NCBI GenBank assembly: GCA_032718475.1
Contig: JAUCBJ010007099.1
Location: forward strand, 1 to 47,399
DNA: 47,399 nt
From: Nemertoderma westbladi
Taxonomy: Eukaryota > Xenacoelomorpha > Nemertodermatida > Nemertodermatidae
Reading direction: 5' to 3'
Shown: one piece after another, positions 30,872 through 41,292 of the stretch
Position numbering within the stretch: the first letter of the stretch is position 1
How the letters are laid out: the number at the start of each line of letters is the position of its first letter
Notes under the pieces: generated by a model
Told to the model about the DNA's origin: nothing
What the model saw: the letters and a program-made list of their open reading frames with translations, nothing else
The model's database searches: none
Program-made: the position numbers and the translations under genes

Positions 30872-33042
30872 TCAGAATACAAATTGTTTCTTAGTGTTAA
30901 ACGCTTTCCGTTGTTTCCTGGCATCAATCCTCGAAAGTATTAGTTTATCTCTCTCATTACTCCCAACAACTTCCATCGACACTTCAGTGACGATTGGGAC
31001 CATCCTTTCAACAACCTGAGTGTGCCATGGGTAGTCAAGATTAGGAAGATCGAGATCTTTAGAAACAAATATGCTACTGAGATCGCAATCTAAAATATCC
31101 TTAGTCAATGGTGGTTCAGTGATGATATTAACACTCCAATCAATCAGACTGATGTAATAATCATTGGCTTCAAAATTGATCAATGGTGGCTAAAGCTTTC
31201 GAACATTGCTTGTTAACTTGATGGAGTTTAAAACCCGAGCTTTCTTAATCTTGCATACAGCAAGATTTCGAAGGTGAACTCGCTAATCCATTAACATGGA
31301 TATCAGTCGATTTTCAGAGTGTGCAAAGAATGCATTACGTTGGATTGTTGAATCGACTGTAGCTTTATGTTCACCATCAAGGTAGAGGGGTCACTTCACA
31401 AGTTGAAAAAGGTTTAGTGATCCATCTTTAATACTATTGTGGCATTTAATCAGGAACCACATGGGAGAATTAACAATAACAGTAAGTCCCTCACTAGGTG
31501 AATGATATGATATATATGCGGCATATACGATTTGCGGTGGTAACCCATCTTGAATGACTGAGCTTACCAGGATCAAGTCGAGACAATATTTCATCACAAT
31601 GTCCATCAATGATCATGCATGTAATTAAATAAAGATATTTTTGGTCCGTTGACAATTCCTTGATTACTGATTGTGGAAGTTTTGTGAAGGTTTCTGATGT
31701 GAGCGGCATATATTCAATCACATCCATTCTTGGTAGATTACCATTTGCAATTTGTTCTCCAATTAAACCTTTGAATGCTTTAGGACCTGAAGTAGGCCCA
31801 TCAACTAAGGTAAAAAGGTGGTGCAGGGGGAGTTCATTCATATGCACCAGCAGATATACCACTGTAAAGGTCTTTCAAGTTTCAATTCTAACAAATGAAT
31901 CACACCAGCATGAACTCCAGTATTTAAAGGAGTACCATCACAACCAACAACTACAATATCTGACAAAGACAAGGATCTTTCCTGGAAGAAATTTAGTATT
32001 GATGTTAATATATCCTCAGATCGGCCTCCCTTAGGACTAACCTGACCAAGATAGCATCCTCCTGGTTCTGTTACCATTACATAATGTTCTTCTAATTTGG
32101 ATTTTACATGGTTAGATGTGGATTCATCTTTTATTAGAGTTAAATCCTTTCGGCCATCAAAATATAATCCAGTGATTGATCGATTCTTACCGAGAAAGTA
32201 ATGATTCAAATATAGATGATCGACGTTTTGCTCGTTTTCTTCTGATATTGTGATGATCAACAACATCTTTTGATGAGAAGCTCTCCCCTTTTATGTCTTG
32301 AGATGTTGCTGAAATAATTGCAGTTGCAGCGCGATCTGGAATTGCATATCTATCAGCTTCCCTACAAGCAGAAATGTATAAATTCCTATTTTGAGATGTA
32401 CTGGAATGACTGGCTGTTGATGGTTCAGGAGGAAATACATCCATCGGACTTTGATCTTCAGTTGGGTTAGAAGATTCAGTTACTGTAGAAGATTTGGCAA
32501 CCCTTTCATGTTCGATGCACTGCCTCTTATACACTGCCTCGATAAACTGCCTGTGTTCAGATTTATTATGTTTCTCAGTGGCAATCCTTGCTGCATTACC
32601 ATCTATACCTCCAATATGTAACAAACGTCCTGCTCTCTGATCCTCCAGAAAATATACTTCAGCATCATTTGGTTCCTTGGCAATTTCAAATAATTTCTTA
32701 AAATGTTTCTGATATTCTACTACTAGCTCAGAGTACAACGTCTCCAATTCTCGCGCCTTGGGTACTTTGCTAACATCATCACGAATATTGTCCAACTCAC
32801 TCAAGATTTTCTTAGTCACTCCTTTTAAGGTATAGGAGGGAATGCTGGCACGGATATAAACCGAAATAACATCCTTGGCAGAATTGTGCAACATAGGATA
32901 GTTTTGGGTTGGAAGGAATTGATGCTTGCCTCAATTTAAAATGACGTAGAACATCACCAATAGTCGGAAGTTGGGTCAGTGGCAACTGCATTGGACACCC
33001 AAATAATGAAGTGTTAACCTTTTGACGAGTTCCTTTCGACAT
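30872..33042 (-). pseudogene. gene C: near full-length, frameshifted transposase-like gene (FDGRKD family)
   Basis: Minus-strand frames follow one another from the ATG at 33042 (MSKGTRQKVNTS) to the stop at 30872: 33042-32812, 32894-32187, 32266-31838, 31862-31494, then a degraded stretch and 31183-30872. In order they show ISVYIRASIP and a helical Lys/Glu region; TGLYFDGRKDLTLI; VTEPGGCYLGQ; VVVGCDGTPLNTGVHAGVIH; PLQWYIC; HMNELPLHHLFTLVDGPTSG; INFEANDYYISLIDW; TEPPL; WHTQVVERMVPIVTEVS. I know this order from uncharacterised invertebrate proteins. The DGRKD and GCDGT Asp residues and the C-x-x-x-H-x-NEL motif resemble the RNase H-fold layout of hAT-type transposases (inference). It appears intronless, with at least four frame breaks. 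Gene D is a relative. Confidence 0.75.
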
Positions 33043-33814
33043 TTTAGAAATATAATTAAATCGTCAGAATTTAAAAGTCCTATATAATAGTCTATAGTTT
33101 ACAGCAGTAGTAGCAGTTTAGTTTTTAATGCATACCGGTACAAATCAGATTAATGTCATAATGTCATAAATTAATTACACACTAAAGTATGTACTACTAA
33201 AGAATAAATGTGAAAGTGAAAGTAAATAAGTGTATGCCTAGCCCTTGTCCGGTACAACATAGAGATAGATTTTAGGTCAGAAATAATAAATGCTTGTTGG
33301 GTTGATTTATCCAGACATAGAGGTGGGAATTTTGAAATCTATGAATCAAAAGTTGTCATATTAAATGCTGGTTAGCGAGCTGTCATAAACTGTGTGTTTC
33401 TTTAAACTATTCAATAAATTTAAATAATAAATTATTAATTAAATTAAATTAATTAAGGCCTGTTGGCAGTTGTTTTCTAAAAACTCTTAGTTATTTTCTA
33501 TAAACTTCATTATCGTATTATAAGTACTTGTATATTTCTTAGGTTCGGTAGGGGTCGGCTAGCTAGCTTGTTTTTGGCCTGTAGTTCTAGAATGCAAATT
33601 AGCTATACCGATCACCAACTGTGTTCTGACGTCTAACATGGTCCTCCATCCAAAAATAATAGTTTCGTTAATTTACCGAAGGTATTGCGCTTAACGCCGC
33701 CAGAGCCCGTACTAAATAAATAATTATAACAATTATATATTTTTTGAAATATATTGAATATATAGGTGGCACGGCAAACTGTAAGAGAGCCGATTTTTCA
33801 TAATGCAAATTTTT
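33043..33814. other. no gene seen
   Basis: AT-rich upstream region of gene C with a single taccggtac near 33135 and one ttctagaat near 33588. No ORF. Confidence 0.5.
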
Positions 33815-34340
33815 GGTACTAGTGTGTTTTGTGCACACGCCCCCCCCCCCCCCAAATTTTTTATACTAGCTAGTTTTTTTTTTTTTTAATGTTCTAGAAC
33901 ATATTATCTATTCATTTTTTTATTAATTTTGTTCTAGAACAAAATTAATTAATTAGGTATTTTTGAAGTTATTAAAGCTAGTTTTTCTTACTTTTTTTAA
34001 AACGTACTGGAACATATCGTCTATTTATTTTTCAAAAACGTAATGTTCTAGAACAAATATTTTTTGTTCTAGAACATTAAAAACAATGTTATTTTGTGGT
34101 GTTGTTTATTTGGAACAGTTCCGTATGCAGTCGCCTTTTTATAACATAAATCATTGTTACCATGGCAACATTGTAGAGTTCTAGAACAAAATGTAATTAT
34201 TATACACGATACTAGAACATAAATAAAATAAAAAATATAATGTTATAGAACATATACCTAGTCATTTTTCAAATTTAAAATAGCTAGTAATATTACTAGC
34301 TAGTCAATTAGTTAATGTTCTAGAACACAATATTTAAAAA
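33815..34340 (+). repeat. AT-rich repeat with TTCTAGAA palindromes, copy 2
   Basis: ttctagaac occurs near 33893, 33934, 34052, 34068, 34180 and 34318. The left edge (tactagtgtgttttgtgcac, then a C15 tract, then tatactagctag) is the reverse complement of the right edge of copy 1. The part 34120-34290 is a direct repeat of 29818-29988, including attgttaccatggcaacatt. Confidence 0.7.
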
Positions 34341-35035
34341 AAAAATGTTGCAATGAAGTCAGTGGTCATATTACTATGCAAAAAGTACATCATTTCGTTA
34401 ATTAATATCAAAATATCAAATGATTCTGATTACTCAACGTTAAATAATTAAATGTTCTCGAATATTTATTACGTAACTAGAGAGCCACTAGACTACATAA
34501 ACCAATATTGGGTTCCATTATGGAGTACGCCTTGTAAATACTAAAGTTACAATAACTTTTGAGTGTGTGCATAGATTTAGCACAAATTAGTTTCAAACCT
34601 TTTCTACGTCGATGCTCTTGCAATGTAAGGTCCAGTAGTATACCGCGTACCGAATCCTAGTAACGAAAATACCTTACTGTAGAATCCAGTAGTGTACACG
34701 GGTTCGTACAGTATCTGACAAGAAATTCCAGTCCAGGGTGTCTAAATAAACAGATACCAAGTACACAAACTACTACTGGCGAGGAACGAAGCCTGATATC
34801 TCTTCTAATACTTGGGTGAATCAATTGCCCGGGCTAACTAGACAAACAGGATACCCGGCCTCTAACCAGTGATGCAGATGTACAGTCTACAGATACAGAC
34901 CAGACTCATGGGAAAACAATCCCTGCGTAGCGAATCCCAACTACCACTAATGGACCTAAATACTGTAGACTTGCTGCGGTGTGATTTATATGGGTATAAT
35001 ATGAGCTAGCGGGTCAACCGACTTAAGGCGTGCGT
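34341..35035. other. no gene seen
   Basis: Mixed-composition DNA without ORFs or recognisable repeats. Confidence 0.5.
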
Positions 35036-35142
35036 GCGTGTGTGTGTGTGTGTGTGTGGGGGGGGGGGGGGGTGTGTGTGTGTGTGTGTGGGGGGTGTGT
35101 GTGTGTGTGTGTGTACGTGTGTGTGTGTGTGTGTGTGTGTAG
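35036..35142. repeat. GT microsatellite with G tracts
   Basis: (GT)n is interrupted by G14 and G5 tracts and a single gtac. The ORFs read through it on both strands are artefacts. Confidence 0.97.
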
Positions 35143-35149
35143 GTGAACT

Positions 35150-35256
35150 GGTTCAAACAGGGGACAATTGTATGAATACACAGCGACAAACCGGGGACGA
35201 TCTACAATCCGGGGACGTCCCCGGAATGAAATGATATCAAAAATGGAATCTACGTA
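35150..35256 (+). repeat. GGGGAC-type interspersed repeat, copy 1
   Basis: About 105 bp reading ggttcaaac-ggggacaattg...aatacacagcgacaaaccggggacgat...aatccggggacgtccccgg...gaatctacgta. It is centred on the perfect 16-bp palindrome ccggggacgtccccgg. Two more copies lie at 38794 and 39305, all on the plus strand. Confidence 0.85.
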
Positions 35257-35633
35257 CTAAAATTAATGGATTCTGAAAATTTCAGATCATTTCGGCGATG
35301 TCCCCTGTTCCACCCAAACCTGTCAAATACGTGTGTAAATTTGTGTTTGAGTTTTGAAAATTTCACCGACCCCAGTATAATGCGATGGTTTCAAGTGTCC
35401 CCATTTCCATACAGTTAATATAACATTCCAAACACTCGTTGTAGTATGGGTGCTGTTGTTCAATGTGGGGACTGGAATCTACAATGTCATTAATATTTTG
35501 TGATCTAATTAACATTTTGACCACACGCAGCAGTATGTGTGGCATGGTTCAAAATGGGGACTAGGAATTCATTGTCCCCTAAAAAGTAGAGATTAATTTT
35601 AAGTAAGTAGAATATATGTCAAATGTTGCAATT
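35257..35633. other. no gene; GTCCCC/GGGGAC words
   Basis: Contains gatgtcccctgttcc, gtgtccccatttcc, caatgtggggactgg and aatggggactaggaattcattgtccccta. It is probably part of the same repeat neighbourhood as 35150-35256. Confidence 0.5.
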
Positions 35634-35648
35634 TGGGAATCAAATACT

Positions 35649-36372
35649 ACTACTACTACTAAGATCGGCATGCTGCATTGCAGCTGCATTTTTAAGAATG
35701 CTGTGCCGGCTTGTCAACAAAATTGCACCGCCACAACTCCCTATCACCCATGACATTTGCTAGATCATCCGCATCTTTAAGGCCAGTGTCCTTTAAGATG
35801 CGTCTCAAGAAAGTCATGGGCTGTCCACCATGCTTATTAACTCCATGAGGCTGCCAAAGTACAAGATTATGCACTGGCTGGTCCTCACGGCGAAAGCAAT
35901 GTCCTGCAAAGCGGAGGCGATTTTGTTCTAGTGTCAAGCTTGGGGGAACCAATGAGACACCTCCAATGTTATATAGTGTCTGGTTGGAGATGTGTGCATT
36001 GTACTTGACACAATGAACCCGGCGTAGCATTCTTGTGAATGTGCCATCCAGAGATTTGGTGTCCTCAGCAGTTAGAGCCCAGCATGGACTCCCGTAGAGG
36101 AGTACTGGAACTACTGCTGCTCTAAATAATCGGACCTTAAGTTTCCGATTAATTCTCGGTGACTTCCAAATCCTGGAAAGCCTATTCAAGGCTGCCCATG
36201 CCTTTCCCTTACGTATTCGAAGGTCCTCACCTGACTTCCGGATCCATGATCCCAGGTAACAGAAGTCGTCCACATGCTCAAGCATACCATCCTTTGAGCT
36301 TATGCTCATTCGATCACAGACTTGCTGAGGACTTTCAAAGTTAACTGTCAGAATTTTGGTCTTTCTGGAGTC
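35649..36372 (-). mobile_element. 5'-truncated LINE (RTE/Craft-like) with 15-bp target duplication
   Basis: tgggaatcaaatact occurs at 35634-35648 and again at 36373-36387, exactly flanking the element. On the minus strand the element ends in a (tag)n-type tail, seen on the plus strand as (act)4 at 35649-35660, as RTE-like LINEs do. Only the C-terminal part of the reverse transcriptase remains, so this is a dead-on-arrival insertion of 724 bp. Confidence 0.92.
35692..36372 (-). pseudogene. reverse transcriptase C-terminal fragment of the LINE
   Basis: The minus frame is open from the truncation point at 36372 (KTKILTVNFE) to the stop at 35692, about 226 codons. It includes VDDFCYLGSWIRKSGE, the thumb region (KVRLFRAAVVPVLLYGSPCW), LDGTFTRMLRRVHCVKYN and RLRFAGHCFRR, the usual order after the catalytic YxDD motif in RTE/Craft-type LINE reverse transcriptases. 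Palm and endonuclease domains are absent. The remaining frame has no stop or shift, so the insertion is young. Confidence 0.88.
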
Positions 36373-36616
36373 TGGGAATCAAATACTTTAGTAATAGTGT
36401 TTGTTTTAAAGCAGAATGACGCCCCCCACTCCCCTGTATACATATTATTTCAACAAATATTAAGAAATCAAATCGAATATATAATTTTTTGGAAAAGTTT
36501 CCTGATAAAAAACTTGATTTACATTTGCATATTGATTGCCTCGATACATTTATAGAAAGAGCAAGATTTATAATCAGTATAACTTCAATGAAGTCTCTAC
36601 TAAATGTCTATACAAT

Positions 36617-36939
36617 TTAATTTTGGAGAAGGCGTTCGCGGTTGTTGCGGCAGTAATCTTTTATGTTTCTCCATGTCCTAGATTGTAGAATTGGGTCACT
36701 TTTCTGGAGATTTTCAATCTCCCTTTTCCCAGGAAGCCTACGATGAAGTGTGCAGCGTAGACTGATAAGAGCGGCTATTTCGTCTGGTAACCACTTTTTC
36801 TTTATGATAGGAGACTTCCCTTTCCTTGGCGTGTAAGATTTCATCGGTGTTGGTGTGGGATCGACTTCTGGGTGGATATCATAGACGTCTTCCAACTCTT
36901 CCATGTCGCTCTCGGTTGTACTATAGACGACACAAATAT
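36617..36939 (-). CDS. gene F, last exon with Myb/SANT-like domain
   Basis: A clear splice acceptor (ccccgcatcttctattgtag) ends at 36940. The exon then runs open to the stop at 36617, about 107 codons. The first 45 residues are acidic and Pro-rich (EELEDVYDIHPEVDPTPTP). KKKWLPDEIAALISLRCTLH through LPGKREIENLQ and RTWRNIKDYCRNN follow. The pattern W...E..A...PGK...L...P.L..R.W..IK.Y is that of a Myb/SANT-like DNA-binding C-terminus found in many uncharacterised fish and invertebrate proteins. The upstream exon would be the minisatellite exon at 36960-38227. The joining donor is not certain; ggttaac just after the array is a weak candidate. Confidence 0.55.
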
Positions 36940-36959
36940 CTACAATAGAAGATGCGGGG

Positions 36960-38227
36960 TTAACCCACTCCTTCAACTTCTGGCGACCCTGCCCCACTCA
37001 CTCCTTCAATCTCCGATGACCCTGCCCCACCCACTCCTTTAACCTCCGACAACCCTGCCCCACCCACTCCTTTAACCTCCGACAACCCTGCCCCACCCAC
37101 TCCTTCAACCTCCGACGACCCAGGTCCACTCACTCTTTCAACCTCCGACGACCCAGGTCCACTCACTCTTTCAACCTCCGACAACCCTTCTCCACCCACT
37201 CCTTCAACCTCCGACAACCCTGCCCCACCCACTCCTTTAACCTCCGACAACCCTGCCCCACCCACTCCTTTAACCTCCGACAACCCTGCCCCACCCACTC
37301 CTTTAACCTCCGACGACCCAGGTCCACTCACTCTTTCAACCTCCGACAACCCTTCTCCACCCACTCCTTCAACCTCCGACAACCCTGCCCCACCCACTCC
37401 TTTAACCTCCGATGACCCTGCCCCACCCACTCCTTTAACCTCCGACAACCCTGCCCCACCCACTCCTTTAACCTCCGACGACCCAGGTTCACTCACTCTT
37501 TCAACCTCCGACAACCCTTCTCCACCCACTCCTCCAACCTCCGACATCCCTGCCCCACCCACACCTTTAACCTCCGACAACCCTGCCCCACCCACTCCTT
37601 TAACCTCCGACAACCCTCCCCACCCACTCCTTTAACTTCCGACGACCCAGGTCCACTCACTCTTTCAACCTCCGACAACCCTTCTCCACCCACTCCTTCA
37701 ACCTCCGACAACCCTGCCCCACCCACTCCTTTAACCTCCGACAACCCTGCCCCACCCACTCCTTTAACCTCCGACAACCCTGCCCCACCCACTCCTTCAA
37801 CCTCCGACGACCCAGGTCCACTCACTCTTTCAACCTCCGACGACCCAGGTCCACTCACTCTTTCAACCTCCGACAACCCTTCTCCACCCACTCCTTCAAC
37901 CTCCAACGACCCTGCCCCACCCACTCCTTTAACCTCCGATGACCCTGCCCCACCCACTCCTTTAACCTCCGACAACTCTGCCCCACCCACTCCTTTAACC
38001 TCCGACAACCCAGCCCCACCTACTCCTTTAATCTCCGACAACTTAGGCACTTCATTATCACTCTGGATCTCTGCTTTATTGTCCAATCTTCTATTTGCTC
38101 TGCTTCTTTTTGGGTAAGATTTGATAACTTCAGTGATATTCCTCTTTCTTCTTGTTGTTTTCATTACCACTTCTCCTTCCTTATCAAACCCCATAAAGAT
38201 GTCAGCATCCATGTATATGACTTCCAA
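36960..38227 (-). pseudogene. gene F, 5' exon with coding minisatellite
   Basis: Starts at the ATG at 38227 (MEVIYMDADIFMGF) with about 65 ordinary residues, including a basic RRKRNIT...YPKRSRANRR stretch. An 11-residue repeat SEVKGVGGAGL with variants (SEVERVSGPGS, SEVEGVGGEGL) then runs about 32 times to 36960. A one-base loss near 37613 (aaccctcccc where other units read aaccctgcccc) shifts the frame. The first frame stops at 37493, while the repeat reads on in the next frame to a stop at 36960. The array may be expanding and unstable. The break could be an assembly error, since the unit is otherwise kept in frame across more than 1 kb. Confidence 0.6.
36975..38035. repeat. 33-bp minisatellite, about 32 units
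   Basis: Unit of 33 bases (ccgacaaccctgccccaccc plus actcctttaacct) with at least three variant types that recur as higher-order blocks. It encodes 11 residues per unit on the minus strand. Confidence 0.95.
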
Positions 38228-38793
38228 GTATATAGTGAACTATAATAAGACTGGTTAAGCGCAATAATTAATTCAGTATAAACATGACATACTTTATATA
38301 TAAAAAAAAATATGACGATTATATTTTCTATTAACACATTTTGTAAAAAGTAGCACTTTTTAGAGGTCGGTCAGAGTGTGTTTAATACCTGAACGAAGCG
38401 AGTGAGTGTTAGAAAAAAAGTAGCTCAGAACGCAATAAAATGCTTCTTTCTTATGTTTGTAATTTTCTATAATTATATCAACTTTACACATATAAACATG
38501 TTTGCACTTAACTTGAAATTGTAAATCCCAGGCATAACATATATATACATATATAAGTTCAACTTTTTGATCCTATGACAATTTTCCAAGAACTGTACAA
38601 AGTTGATATTATTAGAGAAAAACATTTAAAATAATACATAAGCCAACGTATCGTATGTTTTCAAATATATATATATATTTAGTACTAAAGAATTTAACTT
38701 GCTTAGTACCATAACATTTACCCTGTCATGCAATCATATGTATTCAATAGTATACATACATTACATACGGATTACACAGGAATATGTTGTGCC
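38228..38793. other. no gene seen
   Basis: AT-rich upstream flank of gene F with a short (AT)n run near 38670. Confidence 0.5.
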
Positions 38794-38900
38794 TGATTCA
38801 AACCGAGGACAATTGCATGAATACACAACGATAAACAGGGGACGATTTACAATCCGGGGACGTCCCCGGTATGAAATGGTAGCTAAAATACAATCTACAT
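38794..38900 (+). repeat. GGGGAC-type interspersed repeat, copy 2
   Basis: Matches 35150-35256 and keeps the ccggggacgtccccgg palindrome. Differences are scattered. Confidence 0.85.
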
Positions 38901-39304
38901 CAACATCATGTTCTTCTCCATTATTCAGCACGTAATAAATGAATCTCTTATTAAAATGTAACAATTTAGAAACGAAATGATACATGTATTGTTTTTTCTT
39001 ATATATTAAGTAATTCAGAATTAAAGTATTAAACTATATTATCGACTGTATTAATGTTACGAACATCATGTAGGCCTAGTCAATAATATACTTTTAGGCC
39101 CTGCATACTGCGAAATTAAATGAATGTTTCTTAGGTTCAGTTATACATATTTATGTAAAGTTAATTGATCATTATCACAAATAGCAATAAAAATATTAAA
39201 ATATTTTGTTTCAAAATTGCAATGCTTTTCAAAGTAAACGCACCCTAAAATTAACTTCGTGCCTGACATACAGATCTACATACATACATGAAAACATTGT
39301 CTAC

Positions 39305-39412
39305 TGGTTCAAAGCGGGGACAATTGCATGAATACACAACGACAAACCGGGGACGATCTACAATCCGCGGACGTCCCCGGAATGAATTGGTAGCAAAAAT
39401 GCAATCTACGTA
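39305..39412 (+). repeat. GGGGAC-type interspersed repeat, copy 3
   Basis: Matches the other two copies, with the palindrome changed by one base (ccgcggacgtccccgg). Confidence 0.85.
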
Positions 39413-40204
39413 TGGTTTCCTCACATATTCAGTACGCAATCAAAATCATATTGCAGAGTTAGTTACGAATACAAGGGTTTGAAGATTATGGCTGCCTGCC
39501 CATTGAACCCTTTTATTACTCATCAAGAATGTTAGAGAACATTATTTGTTATCCAATCACATATCGTCTGACACGGCAGCACATTGTTTAATGTTTAATA
39601 TTCGGTAGAGTTAATGATTGTGTAAACTCTACCTGAAATGTGCTCAATCACACTGGGGACCGGATCGTGATTGGACAAAAAAATTAAACACACCAGAGAA
39701 ATGTGTATGTTTGAGGTCCCCACTTCAACCCATGAGTGACAAATTAGCAATCTTTAGAGTTGATAAATTTTGAAACAATAGAATGACGTAAAATGGTCTC
39801 CTGAGTCTATTGGTGCCAAAATAATTTAATTTAAACCAAGAATAAAGAAGTTATAAGGGAATCAATATCGACCCCAGAACCGACCGATAGAAATATCGGT
39901 CCCCAGAATGGGGGTTGTACAAAGAGGGGTGTGTCCAGGACGGCGTCACACATTCCCCTGATCTACGGGCTTACGGCGGGCAAGGGCATCAAACAAAGTC
40001 TTACCTCCTCTGGCATGGGTGCTCTCAGGCTGTCGAGTCATGTTTCAAATGGGTGTGGGCGAATGGTGCGGGTTCCTTTATGCAATGTGGACATTCCTCC
40101 CCCTTGCGTTGCTGTGTCCTAAAGATTTAGGCAGCCATTCCTCAAAGCGTTTGACTGTTCAAGATAGATACGCTAAAAGCTACATGTTATAAGTTTGCAG
40201 TATA
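39413..40204. other. no gene; further GGGGAC words
   Basis: Contains cactggggaccggatcg, gaggtccccacttc and the hairpin accgatagaaatatcggt followed by ccccagaatgggg. Two short ORFs at 39915-40130 show no family. Confidence 0.45.
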
Positions 40205-40932
40205 TTTAGGGGGGGGGGGGGGGGGGTACACCATTTTGGTCAAAAAAATGTCGAATTTTTTTTATGATCCATTATAATGCACCATTATTTGTTTCCAAAT
40301 CTGAAAACCGCTATTTAATAGCTCTTTTAGTTTTCAAGTTATAACAAATTTCATTTAGGGAGACCTATAGAAATTACTTTTATTATGTATAATGAAAGGT
40401 CGATTATCTCCAAATATTTTTTTTATGAAATTGTTAACTTCAAAACCCTACTAATTCTACAATTTTTGAGCAATTACACTGAAACTTTCTGTGGGTGTCT
40501 AGATAGCCACCCTGCATAAAAGTATCAGGCCACTTTTCGAAATTTTTTGTTAATAAATTTTAATACTATTTAAAACAAATCTAAAAATTTAGCATAAATT
40601 TGCAGCGCCACCTAGCGGTGCATAATTATTATCACAAAATTTCGCCTGATAGTTATGTTGCCCCATCTTTGATCTATCATATAAAAAAACTTTCATGTGA
40701 TTAGATTCAAAACTCTAAAAGCCTTAGGGTTTTAAGCGCAACCAAGTTTTTTTTATTGTTAACTAGTATTAACTAATATTAAATAGCGAAAATTTTTTTT
40801 TCTAACCTATCATGTAGAATAGCATCTTAGGCACCTATATTCAAAATTTTACTCAAAACCGAACAATTTTGAAACGCTGAGAGTAATAAACCGAAGAGTT
40901 GTCCGAAAATGGTGTACCCACCCCCCTAAAAG
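40205..40932. mobile_element. 0.7-kb non-autonomous inverted-repeat element
   Basis: The left end tttagggg...gggtacaccattttgg is matched by the complement of the right end aaaatggtgtacccacccccctaaa, about 25 bases of inverted repeat including the G tract. The interior is AT-rich without an ORF. No clear target duplication is seen (flanks gtata and agtaa). It is probably a MITE. The interior carries a CTCF-like core at 40602-40620. Confidence 0.7.
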
Positions 40933-41292
40933 TAAGTAACCAAATATTTATCGAATTAAACTAAATAAACTTTACAAAATAATGCAAGAATAAAGTGTAA
41001 ATTAAGAGTGATAACTAGGATTAAACAATGAGACTAGAATGATAAACGAAGGGCAAACGGCACCTTATATAGGAAATCGTAAGCATAGAATCGCACTAGA
41101 ACATTCTACCACATTCCATGGGCTCGCATTGGACCCATAAATTATTAAACACCTATGATTGGCCCAACTAATCAGTTCATGTGTTGTACGCACTCCATTG
41201 GCTTATCTAAACTTAACGAAACGTCACATTAAGCCGTCACGTAAAGGGCGTCACATTTAGCCGTTTTGTCGGGATGTTCGAGCCGAAAAAGC
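40933..41292. other. no gene seen
   Basis: Contains cgtcac-type words near 41220-41260 (acgtcacattaagccgtcacgtaaagggcgtcacatttagccg), three related copies of tcac(a/g)t..agccgt spaced about 15-20 bases apart. Confidence 0.45.

Noticed and set aside
35034-35234. Val/Cys and Thr/His ORFs
   Set aside because: Read-through of the GT microsatellite.
39915-40130. Two overlapping 63-71 residue ORFs
   Set aside because: No motif or homologue recognised, and overlapping frames of similar quality.
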